64,000 bases of DNA from Agaribacillus sp965228415 (GCA_965228415.1 OZ245814.1:8370001-8434000), one strand, 5' to 3'. Counted from the first letter of the stretch, positions 17,604-26,728 are shown. Numbers and translations: made by a program. Notes: a model not told the origin generated them from the sequence alone.

Positions 17604-18137
17604 TCAATGATATTGTTTCTGCTGTAACCTGTCTTTAAGTTCAATATTCATTTGGTTGAAACTTTCCAATTCCTCGAATATTTGTTTTCTGAATAAGGAT
17701 GAAATTATTCCTTTTAACTCCCATTTCTGAATAAATAAAACCTGTGTTGGATCTATTTCCCGAACGGTAAAATGATGTATGGCCGAGAAAAACCACTCGC
17801 CAATAATTTTTTGTTGAGCAGAAAAGGATTGGTAGTCTTCTTTACTTAAGGTGGTCGCTTTAAATTTTGATTTTTTACCTTTGGGTTTATTAATGGTGAC
17901 AGAAAATTTCTCTCCGACTATTAAACTGTCATTTTCCTCCATTTCCAGGATACTATTCCATTTTGGATAATTTTTGAAGTTTGTTATTTCATTCCACACC
18001 GCTTCTTTCGAGGTATTGATCTTAATTTCAATTTTATATACTTTCATTTTTTGAGCATTTACATTCGTAGATAAAAAGCCAAAGAGTAGCCACAAAATAA
18101 TTTTTCGATTGCTGTTGCCAGCCTCATTCAGTTTCAT
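17604..18137 (-). CDS. Exported SRPBCC family protein
   Basis: The ATG at 18137 is preferred over a TTG at 18143. The ~177-residue product has a signal-like N-terminus (KIILWLLFGFLSTNVNAQ, cleavage after NAQ). A polyketide-cyclase-like SRPBCC domain follows (KVYKIEIKINTSKEAVWNEITNFKNY, ... WELKGIISSLFRKQIFEELESFNQ). It follows the TetR gene by two bases, so the pair is an operon and this protein is the probable target of TetR control. Ligand unknown. Confidence 0.82.
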   Translation of the reverse strand: MKLNEAGNSNRKIILWLLFGFLSTNVNAQKMKVYKIEIKINTSKEAVWNEITNFKNYPKWNSILEMEENDSLIVGEKFSVTINKPKGKKSKFKATTLSKEDYQSFSAQQKIIGEWFFSAIHHFTVREIDPTQVLFIQKWELKGIISSLFRKQIFEELESFNQMNIELKDRLQQKQYH

Positions 18138-18139
18138 GG

Positions 18140-18691
18140 TCAATATTTAATGAATTGGTTGAGTTCTTGTTTCACCTCATGAAGATAGTCTTTATCTTGT
18201 TTTTTGTATCGGATCATTTCATGATAGCCAATCAGGTGTTTGTAAAAGATTCCGGATTTTATTTCCGCTTCCTGCCGGGAGTAGCCTATGTCTATTAACA
18301 ATGTGGATACATATTCAATCCTTTGCTTTTCAATTTTATCCAGGATGGCTTTGGTCTTCTTATCGTTTTGAGCATATCTGGTCAAGAAGAAGATAAAATC
18401 CTGGTGTGGCATTTTTTTGTAGGCAAGGGCTACTAATGTATCAAACTTCTCTTTTGCGGATTTTTCAAGGTTGGTGAGGTTGATAATTTGTTCTGTTTCG
18501 ATAAAAACCCAATGATCAATCAACGCCTGGATAAAGTCTTTTTTTGTTTTAAAATGCCAGTAGAAGCTCGATTTGTTGCACTTCAGTTTTTTAGCTAGTT
18601 TTTCAACTACAATTCCCGCGTGACCCTGCTCTGAGAATAGCTTGTGCCCCAGGTTGATCCAATCCTTTTTTTGAGCAATAATTTTAGGCAT
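18140..18691 (-). CDS. TetR/AcrR family transcriptional regulator
   Basis: The 183-residue protein has the N-terminal TetR helix-turn-helix: INLGHKLFSEQGHAGIVVEKLAKKLKCNKSSFYWHFKTKKDFI. A helical ligand-binding domain follows. Its gene starts directly beside two copies of an 18-bp palindrome of the form TTAAACG-N4-CGTTTAA, which are natural operators for autorepression. The downstream exported SRPBCC gene is coupled. The inducer is unknown, but the partner suggests a hydrophobic small molecule. Confidence 0.9.
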   Translation of the reverse strand: MPKIIAQKKDWINLGHKLFSEQGHAGIVVEKLAKKLKCNKSSFYWHFKTKKDFIQALIDHWVFIETEQIINLTNLEKSAKEKFDTLVALAYKKMPHQDFIFFLTRYAQNDKKTKAILDKIEKQRIEYVSTLLIDIGYSRQEAEIKSGIFYKHLIGYHEMIRYKKQDKDYLHEVKQELNQFIKY

Positions 18692-18693
18692 TA

Positions 18694-18711
18694 TTAGACG
18701 GTTTCGTTTAA
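18694..18711. promoter_or_regulatory. Palindromic operator 1 of the TetR operon
   Basis: TTAGACG-GTTT-CGTTTAA is a near-perfect 7-4-7 palindrome beginning 3 bp upstream of the TetR start codon. One mismatch (G for A in the left arm) weakens it relative to the second copy. Position and symmetry fit a TetR binding site. Confidence 0.7.
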
Positions 18712-18739
18712 TAAAACAAAGCTATTAAATTATATTCAA

Positions 18740-18757
18740 TTAAACGAAACCGTTTAA
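18740..18757. promoter_or_regulatory. Palindromic operator 2 of the TetR operon
   Basis: TTAAACG-AAAC-CGTTTAA is a perfect 7-4-7 palindrome whose centre is 46 bp from that of operator 1, with the AAAC/GTTT cores in inverted order. Two dimers could bind and block the intervening AT-rich promoter. Confidence 0.75.
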
Positions 18758-18930
18758 TAATTAATTTTGTTTAAAAAGTGTGCTATAATTAGTTGGACTA
18801 ACCACAATGCGTAAATGGGTGCAAAGAAAATGAGGGCGAACGGGGCCACCCCATATTAATGCGATCCTACATTTTAGCTAATGATGGGCTACAATACTGG
18901 TTTTATAATTTGATTACTGTGGCTAGTGGT

Positions 18931-20094
18931 TCAATTATTCAATTGGTCATTGATTAAATCCTCCAACACTATTACATTACCAAATGCAGCGTGGACAATT
19001 TTTCCGGATTTATTTACCAGAACAAACGTAGGACAGCCATAAATTCCCAGTTGAGATGCCAATTCTTTACCCTGGTAGCAGGTAAGATGATTCAGGTGAT
19101 ACCTGGTGATGAATGATTGGACCTCATCTTTTTTATTATTGTGTATTTCAATATTTAATATCTGCAGCCCTTGTTTTTGGTATTGGCCATGCAATTCATC
19201 TATAACCGGTTTGGCCTGGATGGAGCCTCCACAACCGACAAAAAAGAACTCATAAAGGGTTAACTTGTGCCTAAAATGTCCACTCGACAAAGTGTCACCG
19301 GTAAGAGATGGGAGTTTCCAAAATGGAAACTGTTTACCTACCTGGTTGCTCAACATATTTCTCGCCCTTAATCGATATTCTTCACCAGAAAGAACCAAAT
19401 ATCTTTTTTCTATGTCACCGGTCTCCCAAAGAGAATCAGGAAGCGCAGAGGTGACCAAATTTGAATAGGTTGTCTTAGAATAACCGTTGTCTCTGACAAA
19501 CTCCCATTCAATAGGCAAATAGTCATTTTTTCTAACCGTGAGATTATACCGGCTCTCCTTTTGTTCATCAACCAGTTTACCAGCCAGAATGGGTCTTCCG
19601 GTTTGTATTTGGATTTGATAGCCCTCCATACCATTAAGTACAGTGTCTGTTACTCGTATAACGTCAGTAGCTGAGTCATTTATAATCACCGGTAGCAGTT
19701 CTTTCAATTCATAAAAAGAAGAATAAAGTGCCAGGTTACCGTAAAGCCAATTATTATCAGAATCCGTAAACTTTACTAAAGTTTGAGATTCAGACCTTAT
19801 GTCAAACAGTGTATCATCTTTGTAAATTTTATCAAAGCCTACCTCGCCCTCTCTGACGGCCCTGATTTTGCACCCAAGGGCATTGTTTGCAGAAAAGTCA
19901 AATGCCATGGTTCCTACAGATTCCCAATTTGCTGTCGGCATTTCGGTGTCCTTTTGCTTAAAAGTACTGGTGTATGTAATACTTTCGAGGTTTTGAAGCT
20001 TTGTATTAACCTTAATAAGTAAATCTGAACCAGATGGGTTACACGCACCGAATGCAACTATTGTCATTAATGTAAAAACCTGTTTTATTTTCAT
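18931..20094 (-). CDS. Thioredoxin-fold lipoprotein with single-Cys (CGGS) active site
   Basis: The 387-residue protein has a lipobox (TIVAFGAC, Cys18), a ~230-residue lipoprotein-type N-terminal domain resembling those that sense or bind lipids (TYTSTFKQKDTEMPTA...), and a C-terminal TlpA/redoxin domain. In the redoxin domain the motif is EFFFVGCGGSIQ (C288, S291), so the resolving Cys of a CxxC is replaced by Ser. A second Cys lies at GIYGCPTFVL, next to the cis-Pro. It may use a different cysteine pair, act as a one-Cys peroxidase or isomerase, or be redox inactive. It is a monocistronic minus-strand gene. Confidence 0.82.
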   Translation of the reverse strand: MKIKQVFTLMTIVAFGACNPSGSDLLIKVNTKLQNLESITYTSTFKQKDTEMPTANWESVGTMAFDFSANNALGCKIRAVREGEVGFDKIYKDDTLFDIRSESQTLVKFTDSDNNWLYGNLALYSSFYELKELLPVIINDSATDVIRVTDTVLNGMEGYQIQIQTGRPILAGKLVDEQKESRYNLTVRKNDYLPIEWEFVRDNGYSKTTYSNLVTSALPDSLWETGDIEKRYLVLSGEEYRLRARNMLSNQVGKQFPFWKLPSLTGDTLSSGHFRHKLTLYEFFFVGCGGSIQAKPVIDELHGQYQKQGLQILNIEIHNNKKDEVQSFITRYHLNHLTCYQGKELASQLGIYGCPTFVLVNKSGKIVHAAFGNVIVLEDLINDQLNN

Positions 20095-20490
20095 CTGCCC
20101 TGAATCAGTTATTTTTCTTTAAATAAAATCGGCTAATAATCGTAAAACCGTTTTCATCAATATTTCTTATATAAGAACTCAATCAAACAGTCTCTGTGTG
20201 CCGCAAGGTGATGATAGGAGGGGATCACCATACATAATTTAACCAATGTCCAATACTTGGATGAATTGAAAGATTAAAAAGTTTTATCCGCAAAAAAAAT
20301 TGATCGTCGACAGATGATCTTCGGTTTTATTTATTTGAATTGCTGTAAGTCCGCAATAGATTGTGGCGAAACAATACCTCTGGAAGCCATCTATCTCCCC
20401 GACATGATCTTCGCGGCAAAACCCAGCTGGGTGTAGCCTACACTCTTTAACCTGTTGGCTGTGAGAGCATTCCACACCCAGTTAGAAGTT
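20095..20490. other. Intergenic region without recognisable features
   Basis: This 396-bp stretch between the thioredoxin-fold lipoprotein and the SDR gene holds only short AT-rich unique sequence. I see no ORF with coding character, repeat or RNA. Confidence 0.5.
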
Positions 20491-21255
20491 TTATAAATTA
20501 ACACCCCCGGATACTTCAAGGCGTTGTCCGTTAATCCAGTTGGCATCATCAGTACAAAGAAAGGCAACCACAGGGCCAATGTCTGTAGGTAAGCCGACCC
20601 TTCCCAGGGCTGTTGTGGAGGCGATATAACTATTTAAATCCTTATTGTCTCTTACGGCGCCGCCACCAAAATCTGTTTCAATAGCACCGGGAGCAACGAT
20701 ATTTACGCGTATTTTTCTGTCTCCAAGTTCTTTGGCCTGATATTTTGAAAGTACTTCAACTGCTCCTTTCATAGCGGCATAAGCCGAATATCCGGGTAAG
20801 GTAAACCTGGTTAATCCCGACGAGATATTGATAATTCCACCACCGTCATTCAGGTGGCTTAAAGCATTTTGAGTGATGAAATAAGATGCCATTAGATGTA
20901 TGTGAACCATGTCTTTAAAATTATCCAAAGTGGTCGTTTCAAAAGGTTCGTAAACACCGGTGCCGGCATTATTGATTAGAAAATCGAATTTACTGGTGTT
21001 GAATTTTTCCTTTAATACCGGACTCAGTTTTTCATTGAAAAATGGTTCGTATTGGGAATGATCTGACACGTCCAGGGGCAGCGCAAATGCTGTTTGTCCC
21101 GTCTTTTGAATTTCGGAAACCACTTTTTCTGCTGCGGTTTTATTGGCGTGATAAGTGAGTACCACGTTCAACCCCTTTTTCGCAAGGTTTATGGCCATTT
21201 CTTTTCCTAAACCTCTGCTTCCGCCTGTTACTAAAGCTATTTTATGTTGATTCAT
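20491..21255 (-). CDS. SDR family NAD(P)-dependent oxidoreductase
   Basis: The start at 21255 (MNQHKIALVTGGSRGLGKE) places the Rossmann motif TGGSRGLG at the usual position; an upstream ATG at 21288 adds eleven unconserved residues. It carries NNAGTG, the catalytic Ser in INISSGLTR, YSAYAAMKGAVE (YxxxK) and the C-terminal WINGQRLEVSGGVNL of classical SDRs. It is a cytosolic oxidoreductase of unknown substrate. An AraC regulator lies 90 bp upstream on the same strand and probably controls it. Confidence 0.9.
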   Translation of the reverse strand: MNQHKIALVTGGSRGLGKEMAINLAKKGLNVVLTYHANKTAAEKVVSEIQKTGQTAFALPLDVSDHSQYEPFFNEKLSPVLKEKFNTSKFDFLINNAGTGVYEPFETTTLDNFKDMVHIHLMASYFITQNALSHLNDGGGIINISSGLTRFTLPGYSAYAAMKGAVEVLSKYQAKELGDRKIRVNIVAPGAIETDFGGGAVRDNKDLNSYIASTTALGRVGLPTDIGPVVAFLCTDDANWINGQRLEVSGGVNL

Positions 21256-21344
21256 CTTTATACTATTTTTTGTTATTGAATAGTACAAAGGTCGTTAGTA
21301 TGCCGCCTGGCTCATTACTGATTTCAAATAGATAGTTGCAAAAA

Positions 21345-22253
21345 TCAAACAATTACCTCTTTCCTGAACCGGGTAGGAGAATAGGCTGTATGTCTTTTAA
21401 AGAAGTTAGAAAAATGAGGAGTTTCTTCAAAGCCCAAACAGTGGGCTATTGTCGAAACCTCCCAATTGCTGTGTGCCAAAAGTATTTTGGCTTCCTGCAA
21501 AATCCTATCGGCAATGATAGTAGTAGTCGATTTACCAGCGATTTCTTTTAAGGCCCTGTTGAGATGGTTCACATGAATACTTAATTGGTTGGCAAACGCT
21601 GAGGCTGTTCGTAGTTTCATTTGCTGCCTTGCGTTTTCAATCGGAAATTGCCTTTCTAAAAGTTCCAAAAATAATGAAGATATTCTTTTGGAGGCGTTAG
21701 GTTGAGTATTTGCTGAAAGACTGGCCGGTTGCAATTTCATGGCTGAATGGATTAGTTCAAACACAAGATTTCGCAAAACATCATATTTATAGGCATAATT
21801 AGCATTTATTTCCACAAACATGCGCTCAAAAATCTTGGTAAATGACGAGACATCCTCGGGTGTTAGCTCAAAGATTGGATGGCCATCCGGTTGGAAAACA
21901 GGGTACCTGTTTAAGTCACCAAATTGGTTAAAGAAACTTTCCGTAAAGACACAGAAATATCCCGTTATTTGTTCGTCCACCTCTTCCCAATTGTACGGAA
22001 TTTGAGGACTGGCAAATAGTAAACCTTCTTTGTTGATTTCTACAACCCTGTCGGCATAATGTACTTTACTTCTCCCCAGTATCAGGCTTATTTTATAATA
22101 ATCCTTTCGGCTGTAGGGCATAGGTTTAGGATTTGGACCAGAAAATTCTTCCGTTCTAAATACATTGAAATGCCCTATTTCCGTTTTTAGATTTTTCGGG
22201 ACCCAATCTAATTTTTGCGCATAAAATTCCTCCAGTTTAAGTGTCTTTTTCAT
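21345..22253 (-). CDS. AraC family transcriptional regulator
   Basis: The 302-residue protein has an N-terminal cupin-like sensing domain (YYKISLILGRSKVHYADRVVEINKEGLLFASPQIPYNW) and a C-terminal pair of helix-turn-helix motifs (SAFANQLSIHVNHLNRALKEIAG and ISTIAHCLGFEETPHFSNFFKRHTAYSPTRFR-like). It is encoded directly upstream of the SDR gene in the same orientation, so it is likely the activator of that gene. Inducer unknown. Confidence 0.9.
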   Translation of the reverse strand: MKKTLKLEEFYAQKLDWVPKNLKTEIGHFNVFRTEEFSGPNPKPMPYSRKDYYKISLILGRSKVHYADRVVEINKEGLLFASPQIPYNWEEVDEQITGYFCVFTESFFNQFGDLNRYPVFQPDGHPIFELTPEDVSSFTKIFERMFVEINANYAYKYDVLRNLVFELIHSAMKLQPASLSANTQPNASKRISSLFLELLERQFPIENARQQMKLRTASAFANQLSIHVNHLNRALKEIAGKSTTTIIADRILQEAKILLAHSNWEVSTIAHCLGFEETPHFSNFFKRHTAYSPTRFRKEVIV

Positions 22254-22337
22254 TCTATAAAGTTATGAAATTCAAACATATAATTTGAGCTTGCGATATT
22301 TTTGTGGATTTCGGCTCATATTATCAATAACCTCATC

Positions 22338-22506
22338 GTCCGCATTTGAGGGTAGGGAAGGTGTGAATGGCCAATGCGGATGCTATGGCTCTGCATTTGT
22401 AATGCTAGGATACGTGATGAGGCAATATGCCTGCCTCAAACCGGACAGACTGAGTTAAAAACTCAACACCATGTGATCCTCGTCACAAACGAGGACCAGT
22501 TGTGGT
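22338..22506. repeat. Family A hairpin repeat, full length
   Basis: All four stems are present in order: GTCCGCATT...AATGCGGAT, GCATTTGTAATGC, GAGTTAAAAACTC, and CCTCGTCACAAACGAGG, followed by ACCAGTTGTGGT. A further GCAATATGCC/CAAACCGGACAG part sits between the second and third stems. It ends 12 bp before a family B element. Confidence 0.85.
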
Positions 22507-22518
22507 TCCTCTCCCCGG

Positions 22519-22640
22519 GTCATTGCGATGAGCGAGTGCGCGAGAGAACAAGCAATCCCCTGGCTCTTACTGCTTCCCTTAGCCTACACTGCACTCTTTG
22601 CCGGGTGTGTGCCGTACCCCTTAGGGATCGCTTCACAATC
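22519..22640. repeat. Family B repeat, shortened copy
   Basis: It starts GTCATTGCGATGAGCGAG and ends AGGGATCGCTTCACAA. It has the inner arms of family B but lacks part of the centre and the outer right arm. It is sandwiched between two family A copies. Confidence 0.8.
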
Positions 22641-22649
22641 AACCTCATC

Positions 22650-22818
22650 GTCCGCATTTGAGGGTAGGCAAGGTGCGAATGGCCAATGCGGATGCTATGG
22701 CTCTGCATTTGTAATGCTAGGATACGTGATGAGGCAATATGCCTGCCTCAAACCGGACAGACTGAGCTAAAAACTCAGCAACATGTGATCCTAGTCACAG
22801 ACGAGGACCAGTTGTGGT
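22650..22818. repeat. Family A hairpin repeat, full length
   Basis: It is a near-identical copy of the unit at 22338 with the same four stems; the third stem is GAGCTAAAAACTC and the fourth CCTAGTCACAGACGAGG, so one pair in each is altered. It lies just downstream of the MFS gene. Confidence 0.85.
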
Positions 22819-22865
22819 CGGCAGGCATTGGCGCGATAACGTTAGTGTCTGGAGCCTTTGATAGG

Positions 22866-24053
22866 TCAGTTTGATTTAACCAGACTCCTTTTCATCAGAT
22901 GCCAGCGGAAAATAATGACGATCTGGATCAATATGATGGGGATGGTACCGATCAGCATGCCCTCCCATCCCACAGCAAATACAAACCAGCCTGCGGATAA
23001 GGCGGCAACGGCTTGACTGCCAAACACCAGGAATTCATTGACTGCCTGTACTTTGAAGCGCTCCGCTGGTTGGTATGATTGGGGCAACAGCGTAGTTCCG
23101 CCGATGAATAAGAAATTCCATCCAATCCCCAGCAGGACCAGTGATACCCAATAATTACCCAAGTCATGTCCAGACCAGGCTACGGCAATGCAAATAAGAT
23201 AGGCAAATAATCCCGTCAGCATCATTTTGGTGATACCCAGCCGGTTGATGATCCAGGAAGTGAAAACAGAAGGTAGGAACATGGCCACTATATGACTTTG
23301 AATGACCCATTTGGTATGGTTTAGTGAGTGACCATCCATGACATGCATACTTATTGGTGTGGCAGTCATGATAAAGCTCATGACTACATATCCTATCACG
23401 GCGCTTAGAATAGCCACCCAAAAAACGGCTTGCTTCGCAATCACTTTAAGTGGCCTGGCATCAGATACTTCACGATTTTCTATGGATTCCTGATTCCTGA
23501 ATGCCGTGAGTAGGAAGAGTCCCATGAGGAATAAAATGCTTAATAGGATAAAAGACCCTGAAAAAGGGACACCCAACAGATCTTTGCCTTTTAGTGCCAT
23601 CTCAGGGCCGATAAAAGCCGCGGCAATGCCACCTAGCAAAACGGTGGCAGCAGCGTTGGGCATTAATTCCGGTGAAACACTTTCGATGGCGGCAAACCGG
23701 AATTGCATCACGCAGGCCATCGTTGTACCCAGGAGAAAAATGCTCAGACAAAATAGGTAAAACTGGTGGTTATAAACGGTATAACTCGCCAAAAGTGCCA
23801 CCAGGATAGAGAAAAATGAAATGATTAAAAAAGACGCTTTTCTTCCAATTTTTTGCATAAGCAGCGTAACCGGGACCACTGTTACGGCGGTGCCGATTGT
23901 AGCGCTTGCCACCGGAAGCGTGGCCAGCTTTTCTACAGGCGCTAATTTAGCGCCTACAATCGCACCGACAAAAACCACGAGTGAACCAGTGGACATCATT
24001 AATGCCTGTGCCACGGTAAGCAGCCATACATTAGGGTGAAGTTTTTTGATCAT
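22866..24053 (-). CDS. MFS transporter
   Basis: The 395-residue protein has about twelve hydrophobic segments, beginning VWLLTVAQALMMSTGSLVVFVGAIVGA. It has the MFS loop 2-3 signature-like LLMQKIGRKASFLI between helices 2 and 3, and a central loop rich in charged residues (RNQESIENREVSDARPLKVI) that splits two six-helix halves. It is an inner-membrane secondary transporter of unknown substrate. It is monocistronic, with family A/B repeats immediately 3' of it that may serve as transcript end. Confidence 0.9.
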   Translation of the reverse strand: MIKKLHPNVWLLTVAQALMMSTGSLVVFVGAIVGAKLAPVEKLATLPVASATIGTAVTVVPVTLLMQKIGRKASFLIISFFSILVALLASYTVYNHQFYLFCLSIFLLGTTMACVMQFRFAAIESVSPELMPNAAATVLLGGIAAAFIGPEMALKGKDLLGVPFSGSFILLSILFLMGLFLLTAFRNQESIENREVSDARPLKVIAKQAVFWVAILSAVIGYVVMSFIMTATPISMHVMDGHSLNHTKWVIQSHIVAMFLPSVFTSWIINRLGITKMMLTGLFAYLICIAVAWSGHDLGNYWVSLVLLGIGWNFLFIGGTTLLPQSYQPAERFKVQAVNEFLVFGSQAVAALSAGWFVFAVGWEGMLIGTIPIILIQIVIIFRWHLMKRSLVKSN

Positions 24054-24139
24054 CAGCTTAGAAACGGAATTCCCTCAAAAGTGTTACGAAATAGGTTATA
24101 TATAGGAATCTGACCTGCTGTTTACTGCTCCGGCTATTT

Positions 24140-24664
24140 TCAAGTTTTCCACTTCCCTTTGTTAATTCGATAGGTCCAGTCATCTTTACTGTCCTTGATT
24201 AAGTGTTGATGCCTCGATTCCGTTATTCTAATCCCACCGATTTTCTCGACGGCTTTCTGGGAACGGATGTTTTTGTTGCCTATGTAGAAAATAATATCCT
24301 CTACTGTTTCAAAAGCATAATCGATCATCAGCTTCTTCATCGATTTGTTAAACCTGCCGCCCCAATAGTCTCTCGACAAAAATGACCAGCCTATTTCCAT
24401 GGCACTCTCTACATTTTTAACAGGTTTGAACCTGGAGCTTCCGATTATTTTATTGGCGGACTTATCAATTGTAATGAGGGCGCCTCCTGATTTTAAAGAA
24501 TCTTTGAAAAATTCAGTATAGACATCTTTCTTATACCTATCGTAACAAGGGTGTTGTTCCCAGATCAAAGGATCTTTTGCGATATCATATAGTGGTTCAA
24601 AATCATCTTCCCGGAGTGGTCTCATGATGATTAATTTGTCTTCTAATGTTGGTTGAAGGTTCAT
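24140..24664 (-). CDS. GNAT family N-acetyltransferase (RimJ/RimL-like)
   Basis: The 174-residue protein starts with the RimJ-type opening LEDKLIIMRPLREDDFEPLYDIAKDP. It has IIGSSRFKP, the acetyl-CoA loop region SRDYWGGRFNKSMKKLMIDYAFE, and NKNIRSQKAVEKIGGI near the end, all in the order of the GNAT fold. It should transfer an acetyl group to an amine or protein N-terminus. It lies next to the MFS gene in the same orientation, separated by 86 bp. Confidence 0.9.
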   Translation of the reverse strand: MNLQPTLEDKLIIMRPLREDDFEPLYDIAKDPLIWEQHPCYDRYKKDVYTEFFKDSLKSGGALITIDKSANKIIGSSRFKPVKNVESAMEIGWSFLSRDYWGGRFNKSMKKLMIDYAFETVEDIIFYIGNKNIRSQKAVEKIGGIRITESRHQHLIKDSKDDWTYRINKGKWKT

Positions 24665-24813
24665 GATTTAAATTTAGGGATTTGTTTTTATTTTCCTGGA
24701 ACTGGGTGTAGAATCCAAAATAAAAAAGAATAGAACCGGGCGTATGACTTTGTCTATGCCCTTTTATTATTTTGGAACTGAGATGAGGCATTTGAATGCC
24801 GGCTAACCCAATT

Positions 24814-25500
24814 GTTCGCATTTGTAGGTAGGCGGGGTGGGAATGGCCAATGCGGATGTTATGGTTTGGCATTTGTAATGCCGGGGTATGTGATGATAAC
24901 AATAAGTCTGTATTAAGCTGGACAGATTGAGTTAAAAACTCAGCACCATGTGATCCTCGTCATAGACGAGGACCAGTTGTCGTGGTGGGAGTCGGGGGGC
25001 ACTTTGATATCAACAAAGATTACGCGCAACAAAGTCTTTACATCCAGCTTGACCTCCTCGTCCGCATTTGTGGGTAGGCAGGTGGGAATGGCCAATGCGG
25101 ATGTTATGGTTTGGCATTTGTAATGCCGGGATATGTGATGATAACAATAAGTCTGTATTAAGCTGGACAGATTGAGTTAAAAACTCAGCACCATGTGATC
25201 CTCGTCATAGACGAGGACCAGTTGTCGTGGTGGGAGTCGGGGGGCACTTTGACATCAACAAAGATTACGCGCAACAAAGTCTTTACATCCAGCTTGACCT
25301 CCTCGTCCGCATTTGTGGGTAGGCAGGTGGGAATGGCCAATGCGGATGTTATGGTTTGGCATTTGTAATGCCAGGATACGTGATGATAACAATAAGTCTG
25401 TATTAAGCTGGACAGATTGAGTTAAAAACTCAGCACCATGTGATCCTCGTCACAGACGAGGACCAGTCGTGGTGTTGGGTGTAGGGGCGCTTTAATATCA
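24814..25500. repeat. Three tandem family A repeats (period ~245 bp)
   Basis: Units begin at 24814, 25060 and 25305. Each carries GTCCGCATTTG...CAATGCGGAT (the first has GTTCGCATT), TTGGCATTTGTAATGCC, GAGTTAAAAACTC and CCTCGTCATAGACGAGG (CACAGACGAGG in the third). Each also has an extra conserved tail (GTCGGGGGGCACTTTGA..., then ATCAACAAAGATTACGCGCAA and TTTACATCCAGCTTGA). The tail is unique to this cluster, so the tandem arose here after insertion. A lone GGCATTTGAATGCC stem precedes the first unit. Confidence 0.88.
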
Positions 25501-25571
25501 ACAAAAATTACAGGCAACAGCGCCTTTACAACCAGTTTGATTTTTTATACTTCACCGGCAGGACAAAAGAA

Positions 25572-26465
25572 TTACAGATATTTTTGCAGGTGTTTTTTAA
25601 AATAATGGGCGCTGGTGGCGGCGCTTTTCATGGAATTATCTGAAAAATTACCGCCTTGTTCAATGTAATAGAACTCCAAACCAGATTTATTGGGATCGGG
25701 AAGTATTTCAGTGTAATCAATGGAACCATTACCCAGCTCCGTATAATCCCTGGTAACTTTGTCCATATCTTTTATATGCCACATGACATACCGCTCAGGT
25801 TGTTTGCTGATCAATTCTTTGGGTGTATGTTTGGACGAATGCATGACCCAGTACATATCCATTTGTAGTTTAACCAAAGAAGGGTCGGTTTCACGTATGA
25901 CAATGTCAAAGCCATTTTCGCCACCCAGGTCCTCGAATTCGAAGCCATGGTTGTGATAGGCAAATCCAAGCCCCGCATCAACTATTTGTTCTCCGGCCAG
26001 GTTGAGCTTTTTAGCCATCAACTTAAAATTGTCGATAGTCCGTTGTTCCGGAGCTATCCACGGCCAGGTAATATAGCTACTATCTAAAGCTTTTGCTCCT
26101 ACGATACATTGATCCACGAAACGTTTCAGGTCATCTTCGGATTTTTCCAGGTAAGCGGAAAAACCATAGTGCCCACTACTGACAGACAATTCCAAATCAT
26201 CCAGAATTTGCTTGAATTCCGAAGATTTATATCCGTAAAACATTTCTTTTTCGTGATCAAATCCATACGTTTCAAAATCTTCATACCCCATTGCTTTTAG
26301 CGCTTTCAGTGTGGCAACGGGATCTTTAGCCATTTCATCGCGGATAGAAAAAAGCTGATAACCCATCTTATATTTATGTCGCTTAACCATAGAAAAACGT
26401 GATAAAGGTAAAATCGTCGCGGTTCCCAGAACGCCTGCTTTCTCAATAAATTTTCTTCTATTCAT
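25572..26465 (-). CDS. Sugar phosphate isomerase/epimerase-like TIM barrel protein with Tat-type signal
   Basis: The 297-residue protein begins MNRRKFIEKAGVLGTATIL, a twin-arginine signal typical of exported Bacteroidota members of this family. The mature part is a xylose-isomerase-like TIM barrel: YQLFSIRDEMAKDPVATLKALKAMGYEDFE near the start, GFAYHNHGFEFE, VKLQMDMYWVMHS and HIKDMDK provide the acidic and His residues of the metal site. It probably acts in the periplasm on a sugar or sugar derivative. It is monocistronic and lies between a repeat cluster and an IS110 element. Confidence 0.88.
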   Translation of the reverse strand: MNRRKFIEKAGVLGTATILPLSRFSMVKRHKYKMGYQLFSIRDEMAKDPVATLKALKAMGYEDFETYGFDHEKEMFYGYKSSEFKQILDDLELSVSSGHYGFSAYLEKSEDDLKRFVDQCIVGAKALDSSYITWPWIAPEQRTIDNFKLMAKKLNLAGEQIVDAGLGFAYHNHGFEFEDLGGENGFDIVIRETDPSLVKLQMDMYWVMHSSKHTPKELISKQPERYVMWHIKDMDKVTRDYTELGNGSIDYTEILPDPNKSGLEFYYIEQGGNFSDNSMKSAATSAHYFKKHLQKYL

Positions 26466-26728
26466 TTTAATAGTATTGTGTGAAAAGCTGCCTAATGAAT
26501 TGCAAACAAGGCATTTTTGTGTTTTGTTCCCTAATTCGGCGGATAAAATAATCCAGCCACTTACAAAGTTATTCCAGTTTCGATTGATTCAAATTCATAA
26601 CAAGATTTATTTGTATTGTATTTGAAAATGAACGTCCAAACTCCATCACCAAATAGTGATGTCTCACTCCTTCACAACTGGCGCATTCTATGATAAAATC
26701 AACAAAACTTAACTGTATTTTGTAAAGA

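Noticed and set aside
22374..22874. Open frames in the A/B repeat block
   Set aside because: All consist of repeat sequence; matches between copies reflect the repeat and not a protein.
24814..25500. Regular repeats that resemble a CRISPR array
   Set aside because: The period is ~245 bp, the units are nearly identical throughout with no variable spacers, they consist of different hairpins, and there are no cas genes.
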